DNA of 64,000 nt from Pectinophora gossypiella (Eukaryota; Arthropoda; Insecta; Lepidoptera; Gelechiidae): assembly GCF_024362695.1 (NCBI RefSeq), contig NC_065410.1:1298001-1362000 (forward strand), given 5' to 3'. Position 1 is the stretch's first letter. Each line of letters opens with the position of its first letter. The translations under genes and the position numbers were made by a program. The notes beneath the pieces were generated by a model, which saw only the letters and a program-made list of their open reading frames with translations, made no database searches and had not been told where the DNA came from. Shown in pieces: positions 41,725 through 52,634 of this stretch.

Positions 41725-42024
41725 AGGTGAATTACCAACCCCATCAACCCTAGTGTCAGGGTTCTTGTTGAGCCGCCATAGGCCTTTGACATGGCTCATG
41801 TAACGACTACGTACTTACATCAGTAAGTGGTAACCGGGACTAACGACTTAACGTGCCTTCCGAAGCACGGATCATCTTACTTTTTGACAATCAGATGATC
41901 AGCCTGTAACGTCCTAACCAAACTAGGGATCACAAAGTGATTTTTGTGATTTGTCCCCACCGGGATTCGGACCCGGGACCTCCGGATCGTGAGCACAACG
42001 CTCAACCACTGGACCAAGGAGGCC
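41725..42024 (-). repeat. tRNA-headed SINE, full length, reverse
   Basis: Minus-strand head at 41960-42024 (GGCCTCCTTGGTCCAGTGG), the core, and the outer tail with ACCCTAGTGTCAGGG complement. Confidence 0.88.
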
Positions 42025-42029
42025 TTACA

Positions 42030-43530
42030 TAGTATTAAACAACTACAAGTTCCGTACAATTAGTGATTATACTCGTTCCTTGTTCGAGACGGTATTTACC
42101 ACGGAATAAGAAAGAGGTTGGAAGCGCCTAGTGAGCGCGAAACGCGCGCCATACAAGTATGAGCAAATAGTTCATAGTTCCACTTTGTACTCCACTCGTC
42201 CGCACACTTTACGACGCACGGACCTCCGCGATATTATATTAAAAGTGTTGAAATGTGTGTGGATTGATTATTTCACCACTCGTAGACTGTATTAAAGGAA
42301 ACGCTGATTGTTTTGCCACTTCGTATATAATTCGGTTTTAGTAGATAATTACAAAGGTTATAAACACGTCCGACAATAAGAGAAGATCGATGAAAACAAA
42401 ATTAATTTAAAAATAGTAAAGAATTAATATTTTTTATAACCTTTTTTTTAAAAGGTATTTTTATGTTGCAATTGTCAACAAAAAGGTCGCCGTGACCGAC
42501 GGTTCACATCTCTTACATACAAGTCAGTACTACCTTGCCTTGGCTTCACCGCTGGACTTGGCTTCCTGTTGATAACCGCCTAATTTTACACCGATAAGTG
42601 ATCAACCCATCGTCATAATAGTCCATCACATTAGGTACTTTTTTTATAGCCTCGTAACGCCGAAGCATAATTACGATTTCGAAATCGACGGTGGTACCTT
42701 GAAAAGGACCATTGTAGTTATAAAGGCCGAGCACTTCAAGTACAAATTTTAAAGTGTTAGAGTTATCCGATCGGGTTCAAATTAAGTGGAGACCTATGTA
42801 AGGATGAATAGAAGACATTTTTGAAAAACTTACGTTTTTTTTTAGTTCTTCCAGAAGGACTCCCGGTTTAAGTCACTTACTTTTAGTAAAATCTGAAAAA
42901 TATTATTATTATAAAGGGTAATGTATTTTTTCATTAAAATACATACTTATTTGTACGTCATAAATATATGATATACTTACATATTTAAATATAAAATAAG
43001 TAACAAGTTTAGTTTTTATGATGTAGTTTGTGATTAGTCCCTCTGGAAGTACATTAGGCTTTTATTATTAGGAAAGAAATTAATTCATGGTGTCAGTTTA
43101 GATCATCATTAGAAGGAAAAAGGAAGTAAAATAAAGACGGTAGTTTTTTTTTTTCATAATCATAAGATCACGTAAGCAAGTCAGTCTATATCGGTATGAT
43201 TTAATCACATACCTATAAGCTTTAGTCGTTGGACTTTTAGCAGTTCTTTTGTACAGTATTAGACGTCGAGTGAGGCTTGTCCTTCCATTGTTGAGCAGCC
43301 TTTATTAAGTACATTAGGTACTTAATCATAATCATTCCATGTTTTAGAACGTTGGTATTATAAGGTGACTGACACATTTCATATGGACTCGCAATGGGCA
43401 CTTTTAAAAACGAGTTACTGTTTAAAAAAGAAAAAAACGGTTATAAAAACTTTTCTCAATTAGGACGTAATATCTCACTGTTTTACCATATGTCTGGCAA
43501 GATGAGCAGCTGATTGTTTCATATTCGCTC
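42030..43530. other. Intergenic AT-rich DNA
   Basis: No gene or repeat was recognised. 42110-42240 is locally GC-richer (AGCGCGAAACGCGCGCC) without a visible ORF. Confidence 0.4.
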
Positions 43531-43535
43531 TAAAG

Positions 43536-43932
43536 GGGTTTAAAGAGGCCATATTGAAACAATTCATCTAAAACAAGCAATATTGCCAATGAGGAGCTCG
43601 GTGGCGCAGCGGTAAACGCGCTCGGTCTGCGATTGTTGAAGTTAAGCAACTTTCGCAAAGGCCGGTCATAGGATAGGTGACAAAAAAAATAATATCTCGA
43701 GCTCCTCCGTGCTTCGGAAGGCACGTTAAGCCGTTGGTCCCGGCTGCATTGGCAGTCGATAATAACCATCAATCCGCACTGGGCCCGCGTGATGGTTTAA
43801 GGCCTGATCTGCCTACCCATCCATAGGGAAGGCCCGTGCCCCAGCAGTGGGGACGTTAATGGGCTGATGATGATGATGAAGCAATATTGCAGTTTGTCAT
43901 TAGTTGAGCGCTATCTTTTATGTGCGGTCTAA
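43536..43932. mobile_element. GCAATATTGC-type MITE split by a SINE
   Basis: MITE arms at 43536-43586 and 43879-43932 are separated by a SINE that duplicated AAGCAATATTGC. Confidence 0.75.
43587..43878 (+). repeat. 5S/tRNA chimeric SINE with 12-bp TSD
   Basis: Full-length. AAGCAATATTGC occurs at 43575-43586 and 43879-43890, an exact duplication that defines the SINE ends, from a short CAAT leader through GAGGAGCTCGG to the GATGATGATG tail. Confidence 0.93.
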
Positions 43933-43939
43933 AAAGATT

Positions 43940-44490
43940 GATCAACCAAATATTTACGAGTATTTAGTCAAACACAAACGTCGTTAAAAAAAAGACCTAG
44001 ACTTAAAAAAAACTGCAATACTCCATTCTCTGGCAATGCCATTTAATTACAAGGCATTCTGTCTGGCACCTTTGGCAACATTGGCATTTCTGGCATCGTA
44101 GCCCAGCCGCAAACATCCAGTGGACAGCGTTTGGCACGGACGCCCAAAAAAAGGTGTCGAATTGTTTCTGTGTAATTGCAGCGGGAATTTGTGAATGTTA
44201 GGCAAAAAAGCGATTGTTATGTCCGATTTTTTGCGACAGCGTTTTTGCGTTTTGACGCCAATTTTCGCTTGGTTTAGTCGCAATTTTAAAGTGGCGTGGA
44301 AGTTATGTGACTGCGGTTTTAAGTGTTTCGGTTTTTAAAGGGAATGATGTCGAGTAAAGTTTAGATTATTCGAATTTACTTATGACCATCTAATACGTAT
44401 TTTCTTATAACATTATGAAGCAGCCTTAATTAACCAATACATTTGAGTGGCATGAAAACGATAATTTGTCTGTTTTAACAATCGAACCGA
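43940..44490. other. Unique-looking DNA
   Basis: No gene. A 78-aa minus-strand ORF (44047-44283) has no recognised features. Confidence 0.35.
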
Positions 44491-44497
44491 ACAAACA

Positions 44498-44812
44498 GCC
44501 TCCGTAGTCTAGTGGTTAGAGCGTTAGGCTCACTACTGGAGGTCCGGGTTCGATCGACATTGTCGAAATCACTTTGTGAGACTGTCCTTTGTTTGGTAAG
44601 GACTTTTCAGGCTTGAATCACCTGATTGTCCGAAAAAGTATGATGATTCCGTGCTTCGGAGGGCACGTTAAGCAGTTGGTCCCGGCTATTAGCCGTAAAA
44701 ACAACTCCACCAACCCGCAGTGGAGCAGCGTAGTGGAGTATGCTCCATACCCCCTCCGGTTGATTGAGGCGAAGCCTGTGCCCAGCTGTGGGACGTATAT
44801 AGGCAGTTTATG
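44498..44812 (+). repeat. tRNA-headed SINE, near full length
   Basis: GTAGTCTAGTGGTTAGAGCG head, GGTTCGAT, core GGGCACGTTAAGCAG and tail GCCCAGCTGTGGGACG. A few bases of the head are deleted after GGTTCGAT. Confidence 0.85.
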
Positions 44813-45117
44813 ATTTATGATTTATTCTCAGCACGCCTGTATCCCTGAAGAGGTAGCCAGAGGTGTATAATTATATTATAAACATCCACTCTTCGGCAGC
44901 TACGTTTAAATCCCATGTAACAGTCGAGCTTATTGCCGTTAACATATTGCATGTGAGTTTGACGGAATGGCTTCACTACATAGTATAAAACAAAGTCGCT
45001 TTTTCTGTCCCTATATCCCTATGTACGCTTAAATCTTTAAAACTACGCAACGGATTTTGATGCGGTTTTTTTAAATATATAGAGTGATTCAAGTGGAAGG
45101 TTTATATGTATAATAAC

Positions 45118-48100
45118 CAGTGATCGGAATAGGTAGTGCAATTTGGCGGGATTGCGTGACGAAATCTTAACATGGACATGCCAACCGCGCGGGATTACTA
45201 TTTCGATACGAGCTGGTCACAATAAAGATTATTAGGGTTTAAAAATGTTATATTACATTAAATTATTATGCAATTTAACGCGACTTAACTTAATTGACCG
45301 CCATATTTTTCCTTATTTCAAACTCAACTAAAATTCTTAGAAAATGTATTGTACGAATACAAAGGCACGCAAATTGCACTCTTGTACGATTAGCGATAAG
45401 ATGCCAATTTGAAATGAATGCAGTGTTCTACTTTTTTTTTGTTGGCGGCATTTGCCTTTCAAGTGGCGGCGGCATGCGCTAAACAATAAAAGAGTGAAAC
45501 TTCTGTACTTATTATTGTTTTTGCTTAACAAAGGCAACGACTGATAAGAGTACTAACATAAAGTGTAAATGGGAGAAAGAGACAATAAATCCCATATTTC
45601 TGTCTCTTTTTTGCAAAAGGGATGATGAGGTGATACGGCGGTGTTTGTTCACTCCTGTTCTTCGGTTCATTGAGTGCATACGTTGTGAGTTCGAGTTACT
45701 TATTTGATTATCTTGACGACATCTTGGCTTGTTTTATGGACTGACGAACCTCTGCATTTGTGATGATTTGGCTCTTGTATACCGGACTTCTGATTTTTGC
45801 GTGACTGAATTGGATTTGTTTATGAAAAGGACCATTTTTGGGTGAAAATCGGTAAGTACTAACATTCATATTTAAATGTGTAAGGTTTTGTTTGATTGTA
45901 ACCTAGAAAATTACAATTAGAAATAGTTTTAGTCTATCAATGTTACTTCGTTGATATTGGTTTTATACTTGAATCATATTTAAGTTCTCTTGATTTGTCT
46001 CTATTGTTTCAAAATAGTACTTAAGAGTATTAAAAATATAAAAGGCAACAAGGTTTGATCCCGAGCCCTTTTTTAAAATACTTAGCTATGAAGACTTGTA
46101 AAGTTTTAAATAAGATTAGGATATTAAAATGCTTAAAGGTCTCTCCACAAAGAAAAAAGCTAATAGGATTTGAATAATATTTGGCTCATAGTTAGGTTGC
46201 TTTTTTAAAGATATTTTGAATGATAAATATATATTATAGTCTACGAAAAATTAAGAGGCCATCGTAATTTACTTTTAAAAGTACAAACAGTTCGATGCAA
46301 ACTTTATGGTGCCTCGGAAGTCTCGGAATATCGCGGGAACGGTAATGTTATCTAGTATTGACTATAAATACAATATGGCTATTTATACAACAGGACTAAC
46401 TTTTTATAAACATGTACTTCATGTTTACATAATAGTCTAAACGATTTTTTTCTTTTCAGATTACTCAGCTCAGACAACATGAGTTGGCGAGCAAAGGAAG
46501 AGACTGTTCAACGCTGGATTGAATCCTATCCTGAACTGATGTACGAGTCCACAAATCATACAATTTACTGTACGAAATGTGAGACTAACATCGGATGTCG
46601 AAAGAGCACCATCAAGAGACATGTTGAGGGAGTTGTGCATAAGGGAACACCGTCGATGTCTCCAAATGATTTTTTATTTGATTTTATAGAGTTCCTTATT
46701 CTCTGTAATATTCCGTGGGCACAAGTTGAAAACCCATCTTTTAAAAACTTTTTTCAAAAATACATGTGCTGCGCTTGTTCTAATCGAAAAAAGCTGCCCA
46801 GTGAATCAATACTCAGAAAAAAATATTTGGACGAAATTTATGCAAAGAAGCTTGCTACAATACACAGCGAGATTGTGGACGAAAAAATATGGATTTCATT
46901 GGATGAAACTACTGATTTCTTAGGAAGATATGTAGTGCACTTTTTGGTCAAACCTTTGAACTCTACAGCATCAAAAAAAGTTTACCTAATAGCTTGTAAA
47001 GTATTAGAAAATATTAATGGAAAAACAATTTCTCAGTTTGTCATTGATTGTTTGAAAAATCTGTGGGGTGACTCCTATGAAGATAAAGTGGAAAGTGTTC
47101 TTTTGTTATGTACAGACAGTGTTGCGTACATGTTGACAGCGGGGCGAGTTTTAAAACAACATTTTCCGAACATGAAGCATGTCACTTGTTTAGCTCATGC
47201 TCTCCATCGGGTAGCAGAAAAAATACGTTCTGAATATCCGGATGTAGACACACTGATTGCCAACGGAAAGAAATTTTTTTTGAAGTCTCCCAGTAGAGTA
47301 AAATTGTTAAAAGACATGTATCCCAATTTACCGTTGCCACCTCAACCAATAATAACACGGTGGGGCACTTGGCTTGCAGCAGCCTCTTATTATGTGAAAT
47401 ATTTTGACGAAATTAAACATATTTTGACATGTTTGAGAAGTTCAGAAGCAGTCTCAATAAAAAATGCGAAAAATATTATTAATAAAGACAATATTCGAAA
47501 TGATTTAAATTTCATCGACGAAAATTTTAAAATAATACAAATAGCGTTGACAAATTTACAAAAACGCGATAGATCCATAGTCGAATCATTTCAAATATTT
47601 GATGAAGTAAGGTCAGTAGTAAATTGGAGTATGAGTTCACCTATACAAAATAAATTAGAAGCAGTCATATCTCGCAATCCGGATATTGATATTATCAGGA
47701 CGTTTTCAGAACAAATCGCAAGCGGTTCAGCAACTGACGATATTTTAATTTGGAAATTTGCCCCGCTGACATCAGTAGAAGTTGAACGGACGTTTTCGAC
47801 ATATAAATGGATATTAAATGTTAAAAGAAATAGATTAAAGTTGGCAAATATGGAAAAGATTATCGTAATTTATTTCAATTCCACAGAAAACGAAAATGCT
47901 ATTTCAAATGTTGAAGAAATTGATAGTGAAAATGAAGATGACGATTGAAGGAAACAAACTTTTTAATTCAATCGTTCGTTCGTTCGTTTTCTGTCGAATT
48001 GAAATAAATTACGATAATTACTGTTTTTATTTAATGCAAAGGTTAAATTAAATATTAATCAACAATGTTAAATTTCATTATGATTATCATGTGCTCATAA

Positions 48101-48566
48101 TTTGGTGCCCGATAAATGGCAATAGGCTCGCCCCCTATATGCGACTCAAACATAGCTGGCGAGGAGTGGGTATTTTATACTTCTGCCTACCCCTTCGGGG
48201 TTACAAGCGTGATGCTATGTTTTCTAATGGTATTTCTCTGATTATGTTGTTAATTAACAAATGATTATTTTAACTTGTTGTCTACATTGTATGAACACTT
48301 TTATTCGTAACTGAATGCTTACACGTTTTACAATAATAAAAAAATATTTAAAGGACCAATGTTTTTTATTTCTTCCATACTTTTCACTTTAGAAATGATA
48401 AACATTTAAAATATAATACTTATAAAATAATTGTTTTCTTTTATAATACCAGTATAGATAGAAAATATCCGAAATCCCGCAATCCCGCAATCCCGCCGGG
48501 CGTATCCACACTAATATAATGTTTGAGGTCGTTGACCCTAAATTGCACTACCTATTCCGATCATTG
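45118..48566 (+). mobile_element. Complete hAT transposon, 8-bp TSD
   Basis: It begins CAGTGATCGGAATAGGTAG and ends with the reverse complement over 27 bp with one difference. ATAATAAC flanks both sides (45110-45117 and 48567-48574), the 8-bp duplication expected of hAT. It carries one intact transposase gene. GCGGGATT-type words recur inside both ends (45147-45210; 48470-48500). A short dispersed repeat (48130-48230, CTGCCTACCCCTTCGG) sits in the 3' non-coding part. All visible parts are intact, so it may be or recently have been autonomous. Confidence 0.95.
46479..47948 (+). CDS. hAT transposase with CGGBP1-like N-terminus
   Basis: 489-aa ORF. Residues ~20-56 form a BED/C2H2-like finger (C31, C34, H48, H54), and 60-120 (FIEFLILCNIP, then SESILRKKYLDEIY) match the layout of vertebrate CGGBP1, a DNA-binding protein derived from a hAT transposase. 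The catalytic core follows: LDETTD (D142), CTDS (D213), CLAHALH (237-243), TRWGTW (~293-298). The C-terminal hATC dimerisation region is ~421-466 (WKFAPLTSVEVERTFS). It catalyses excision and insertion in the nucleus. A likely 5' UTR intron runs 45852-46459 (CG|GTAAGT to TTTTCAG). It is fairly short for hAT transposases, but no core block is missing by eye. Acidic C-terminus (DSENEDDD). Confidence 0.93.
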   Translation: MSWRAKEETVQRWIESYPELMYESTNHTIYCTKCETNIGCRKSTIKRHVEGVVHKGTPSMSPNDFLFDFIEFLILCNIPWAQVENPSFKNFFQKYMCCACSNRKKLPSESILRKKYLDEIYAKKLATIHSEIVDEKIWISLDETTDFLGRYVVHFLVKPLNSTASKKVYLIACKVLENINGKTISQFVIDCLKNLWGDSYEDKVESVLLLCTDSVAYMLTAGRVLKQHFPNMKHVTCLAHALHRVAEKIRSEYPDVDTLIANGKKFFLKSPSRVKLLKDMYPNLPLPPQPIITRWGTWLAAASYYVKYFDEIKHILTCLRSSEAVSIKNAKNIINKDNIRNDLNFIDENFKIIQIALTNLQKRDRSIVESFQIFDEVRSVVNWSMSSPIQNKLEAVISRNPDIDIIRTFSEQIASGSATDDILIWKFAPLTSVEVERTFSTYKWILNVKRNRLKLANMEKIIVIYFNSTENENAISNVEEIDSENEDDD

Positions 48567-48574
48567 ATAATAAC

Positions 48575-50100
48575 ATTCATTAAATAGTGGAGAAATGCTT
48601 TTTTTTGAGGTTTTTAATGTGATGTCGTAAATAATTTCATTTTTTCCTCATCATTGCACCCGAGCGAAGCTACCTCGCCAGTCGTCGCCAGTTACCTATA
48701 AATGATAAGCAGTGTCATTTCACGCCGTCAGTCCCTAGTTGCGTGGGCAAAACCACAAGCTATCAAAGTAATTACAGCACCTCTTCATATCATAATGTCT
48801 TTACAACGTTCAGATATACTCGTAAGACACGAATTTGCTCCTCAGAATAAGTTAATTCTGACAAGAAAATCTTCTCACTATCCTTAGAAACTTTGGAATA
48901 TTAGCAAAGTTGCAGTACGAAGTAGCTACAACAAGACTGCTGAAATAAGCAAACCGTGTTGCTAAGTCTTATAGCACGGGAACATGCGTCTCAGTTTACG
49001 AAACAAAGAGAATTATCACTTTGCATTAGTGATGTACGCGTATCGATAGATTGGCTATCGAAACTTTCGTATTTTCCCTAAAAAAGTAGCATGGAGATTG
49101 GCTCTTAAATTAATGATGATGGTAGAGTATTTGCATATAATTTATTAGAAAGAAAGAAAGAAACATTTATTATTTTTGGGCGCCACGGTTACAGATATTA
49201 TTAACAAGGCAGCTTTCAATTGAATATCGGGCGGAGTGTAGCGATGGGCTCAAGGATTTAAAGGTTCTGGGATCTAATTCCGATAGAGACATATTACAAA
49301 AAAATACTTTTTGATCCCTAATTTTGTTAGGATATTTTAGGCTGATCATCCGATTGTCCGAAAGAAGGCGACACGTGCTTCGGAGGGCAAGTTAAGCAAT
49401 CCCGGCCAATAGACACGTTAGTTCCAATCCAGGTAAAAAATGTAGTCTCAATCCCACATTCTGATGTGATTTTCTTGAACAAAACCTACATTTCTTTCAA
49501 TTACTTTCAGTCCGATTAAAAATTGAGACCACATTTTTTTCTATCTAGCTTTTTTTTTCTAGCTTGTCTATTGCAAGATTTAGTTACCGAAAATGACATC
49601 CGAATATGATTTATCAAAAAGGCGCTTGTAAATTTTCAGTTCCTATAAGCCGACGGTATGGACCTCAGCTATACCGTAGTACCAACATAGTCAAGATCTT
49701 AAAACTATCGATTTAAAGCTAACAGGCATCACTAGCCCCACAAAATGCTCTTAGAATACTCGCAAAACTTACATTCGAGACACAACTCTGTGTCGTAGGA
49801 AATAGAGGTAAACATTATGCTTTAGGTGAAAATGACAAATCTAGGAACAATAATTTGGTTTGCAACGAAATGTCTGCACCTCACTTGTTTGTTCTGACGG
49901 ATAAATTCAAAATAGATTAGATTCACATCCTCTTTGGATGAGAATTTCTCACACCAAGTCGGCGTTGAATTTGAAATTGAATGCTCTTTGTGTTGAATTT
50001 TGTTTCGGGAGTGACTAAGCTGTTAAGAATTTGAATTTGAATGTCAAGTTCGAATTCGAACGAGTTGATACGGCTAGGGTCTAAAACATAATATAGGTAA
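48575..50100. other. Intergenic DNA with degraded repeats
   Basis: Remnants: a TCCCTAAAAA/GATGATGG fragment (49075-49120), a GAAAGAAAGAAA microsatellite with LINE-like tail (49148-49190), and a degenerate tRNA SINE (49230-49415). No gene. Confidence 0.45.
49230..49415 (+). repeat. Degenerate tRNA-headed SINE
   Basis: It retains GGATATTTTAGGCTGATCA, CGATTGTCCGAAAG and CGTGCTTCGGAGGGCA; the head is badly eroded. Confidence 0.6.
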
Positions 50101-50769
50101 CATACATATCGTCGCTGGAAATTTCAATTGACGTAAGGGACAAATGACAGGTTTTCAGGAGAAACAAAAAACATTTCTTGATACTTAAAGTCTCATAACT
50201 TTCGTCATTCTAAACGTATTGAAAGACGTTAAATACCATAATTCTTAGAATTTTCTTGTCTACCACTTAAAAATAGAATTACTTTAATAACTAGCAAAAT
50301 AAGAAAGTTACTAACCCTTACGCCCTTGTGTTATTTAAAAAACTTCCCTTACAACTATTAGGTAAACATTATTTTTTTGCATTTTTGGGTTGTAAAAGTC
50401 AGATTTTTTAATATTTTGTGTATTTTTGGGTTGTAAAGGTCAGTTTTTTAAATATTTTGGTAAAATATTGAAGTAAAGGTCTGTAAAAATTCACAACAAT
50501 TGGTTAAAATCACTTATATTTATTGAAATTATAGTTGAATTTTACTTTGAGACATCTAAACACCATGTGCTTGAATATGTTTGCCGATTTTTAATAATAG
50601 GCAAATTAAAAAATACATACTTATTAAACATTTGTGTCATTTTAAACTTATTGTATCTAGTTTTGTTGAAATGCAGGTAAATTACCTATAGTCTTAGGTT
50701 ATCAGATTGAGAACAACATACAACAGAATTGACAGAATCGCACTTCACAGACACATTTTTCTTTTTAGC

Positions 50770-51997
50770 TTTCGGCATCATTAAAAAGTATCGCCCCTTC
50801 GATTTGAATTCTAAACAAAACGTGTCCTACTCTGATGGCGCTTGAACACAACCACTGTGAACGCAACTGAGGAGCCGAGTCATTACCGTGGGTCGCAAAC
50901 ACGCGAGCGGGTACGGGTAGGGAGGGCCACAAGGCTCCGTCCTCTCCTTTACTATTTTCATGGTATACTAGTGACATTCCCAAATCCCCTAAGACCGAAC
51001 TAGCTTTATTTGCGGATGATACAGCCATCTATTCTTCGTGCCGTGGTCGAGTTATGATGACCGGAATTCTCCAACGCGCGGCCTTGGGCAAGTGGTTTCG
51101 CAAATGGAGAATCGAGGTAAAACCGGAAAAAAGTGCAGCGGTGTACTTTTCAAAGGGCTATTATAACACGCCACGGTCACGCCGTTAACTTAAAGTCATC
51201 AAGATGTTTGGCAAGCCGATCCCTTGGGAGGAGCAAGTCAAATATCTCGGCGTAGTCTTAGATAGACGTCTTCCTTTCAAGACCCATATCAGACGTGTGC
51301 GCGATCGCGCCGCGTGTGTAATGGGCCGTCTTCATTGTCTCCTTAACAAGCGTAGTAAATTGCATCCTTCCGATCATGACCTATGCAGGGGTAGTTTTTG
51401 CTCACGCAAGACCCTCTCAAATCCACTGCCTACAGGTAATACAAAATCGTTTCACGCGGAAAGCCACGGGAGCTCCGTGGTTCCTTCGAAATGAAAATCT
51501 GCACATTGACCTAGGTCTGCCAACCATTGCCGAATGGCTCAAATTAGCTTCAAAACTTTTTTCGATTCTGCTCCGCTCCACCCAAATCCTTTGGTAGTTG
51601 CGGCTTCTGAATACATCCAGCTTAGGGACGGTACTGAAAAGTATCGGCGTCCGAAGGACGTAATATACGATCCCGACGACACGATTACTCTAGTCATAGT
51701 TGCAGCCAATCAGCTCGCGACTCAAACACTTCAGGACCCCGATACCGACCCCACCGGCGTGGTCGACAACTTCCCTCAAGCAGCGCTTAATCGCTATCGA
51801 CACACTAGAGTCGATTAATTTCTTCAAATATTTTTCCTCTCAGACGACGCCCTGAGCCGAGGTTCGCGCCCAACTGGGCACCCTCAGACCTGTTCTCTTA
51901 AACATTGTACCGGGTGAGAGCCTTCAGCGCTCGCCATTTTTCCGGCCAAGTAGTTAATGCCATCTGCGGCAAATCAACATAAGTCACGTCAAAAAAA
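50770..51997 (+). pseudogene. Dead LINE reverse transcriptase fragment
   Basis: Broken frames read GGPQGSVLS, then SDIPKSPKTELALFADDT (the FADD catalytic box), FRKWRIEVKPEKS, VKYLGVVLDRRLPFKTHI and NRFTRKATGAPWFLRNE, the jockey-type order of RT core and C-terminal part. At least three frameshifts and several stops interrupt it, and the 5' half is missing. A 3' UTR and short A-tail (51991-51997) follow. Related 3' fragments occur at four other places in the window. Confidence 0.88.
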
Positions 51998-52003
51998 GGG
52001 TGT

Positions 52004-52051
52004 GGAGGGGATTCGGTGCACGTACACGTGTACGTGCACCGAATCCCCTCC
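52004..52051. repeat. Perfect 48-bp palindrome without spacer
   Basis: Centre TACACGTGTA, outer GGAGGGG/CCCCTCC. Every base pairs through 24 positions. It begins 6 bp after the LINE A-tail. Confidence 0.95.
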
Positions 52052-52634
52052 CCACGAACGCCCACGTGGGCGTAGGCATAAAATGTACGGTGAAAAAGTT
52101 GAGTAGTGTAATAAGGTCTTAAGCGAAGTTCTATCTTTGTTTATTTCTAAATGAAAGAATAATAATTAGTATACCAGTTTAGGTTGTATGGTAAATATAA
52201 AACTACAAGATTTTTAAGACAGCGGACTCATTGCTAGTTACGTCGTGTTAATACGTGTAGACATAAATGACAAAATAAATAACCACAGTTACTTACGTCC
52301 CTATATCAATATTGTTTGTTATAATTTCATGTTAGCTTTAGTGTCGTAAAAGACATTGTCATAATTTAAATAACTTTTTTATAAATCAAGACCCTTACAT
52401 CACTTAAGTAAAAAAAAAATGAGATATACGTCATACTTTCAAAATCTTGGGTCCTTTACGACGTTTTATTCAAAAATATCAGAAAATTCAATCGTTATTA
52501 AAATAAAAAATATGAGGGCTATTGGTATTTCAAATGTATCAATCGATAGAGAAAAACAAGCTCTATCGAATAATGCAATAAAAAATTTTTGGCCAAATGT
52601 CCCTTACAGCAATTGAAATTTCCAGCGACGATAT

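Larger units (their letters stand above)
50109..52631. mobile_element. 2.5-kb TA-flanked inverted-repeat element holding LINE debris
   Basis: It begins TCGTCGCTGGAAATTTCAAT and ends with its reverse complement; arms of ~36 bp differ at few positions. TA flanks both ends (50107-50108, 52632-52633), as for Tc1/mariner-like elements. No transposase ORF remains. The centre carries a degraded LINE (50770-51997) and a perfect palindrome (52004-52051). A ~42-bp tandem duplication (TTTTTGGGTTGTAAAAGTCA type) lies at 50375-50460. Confidence 0.75.
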
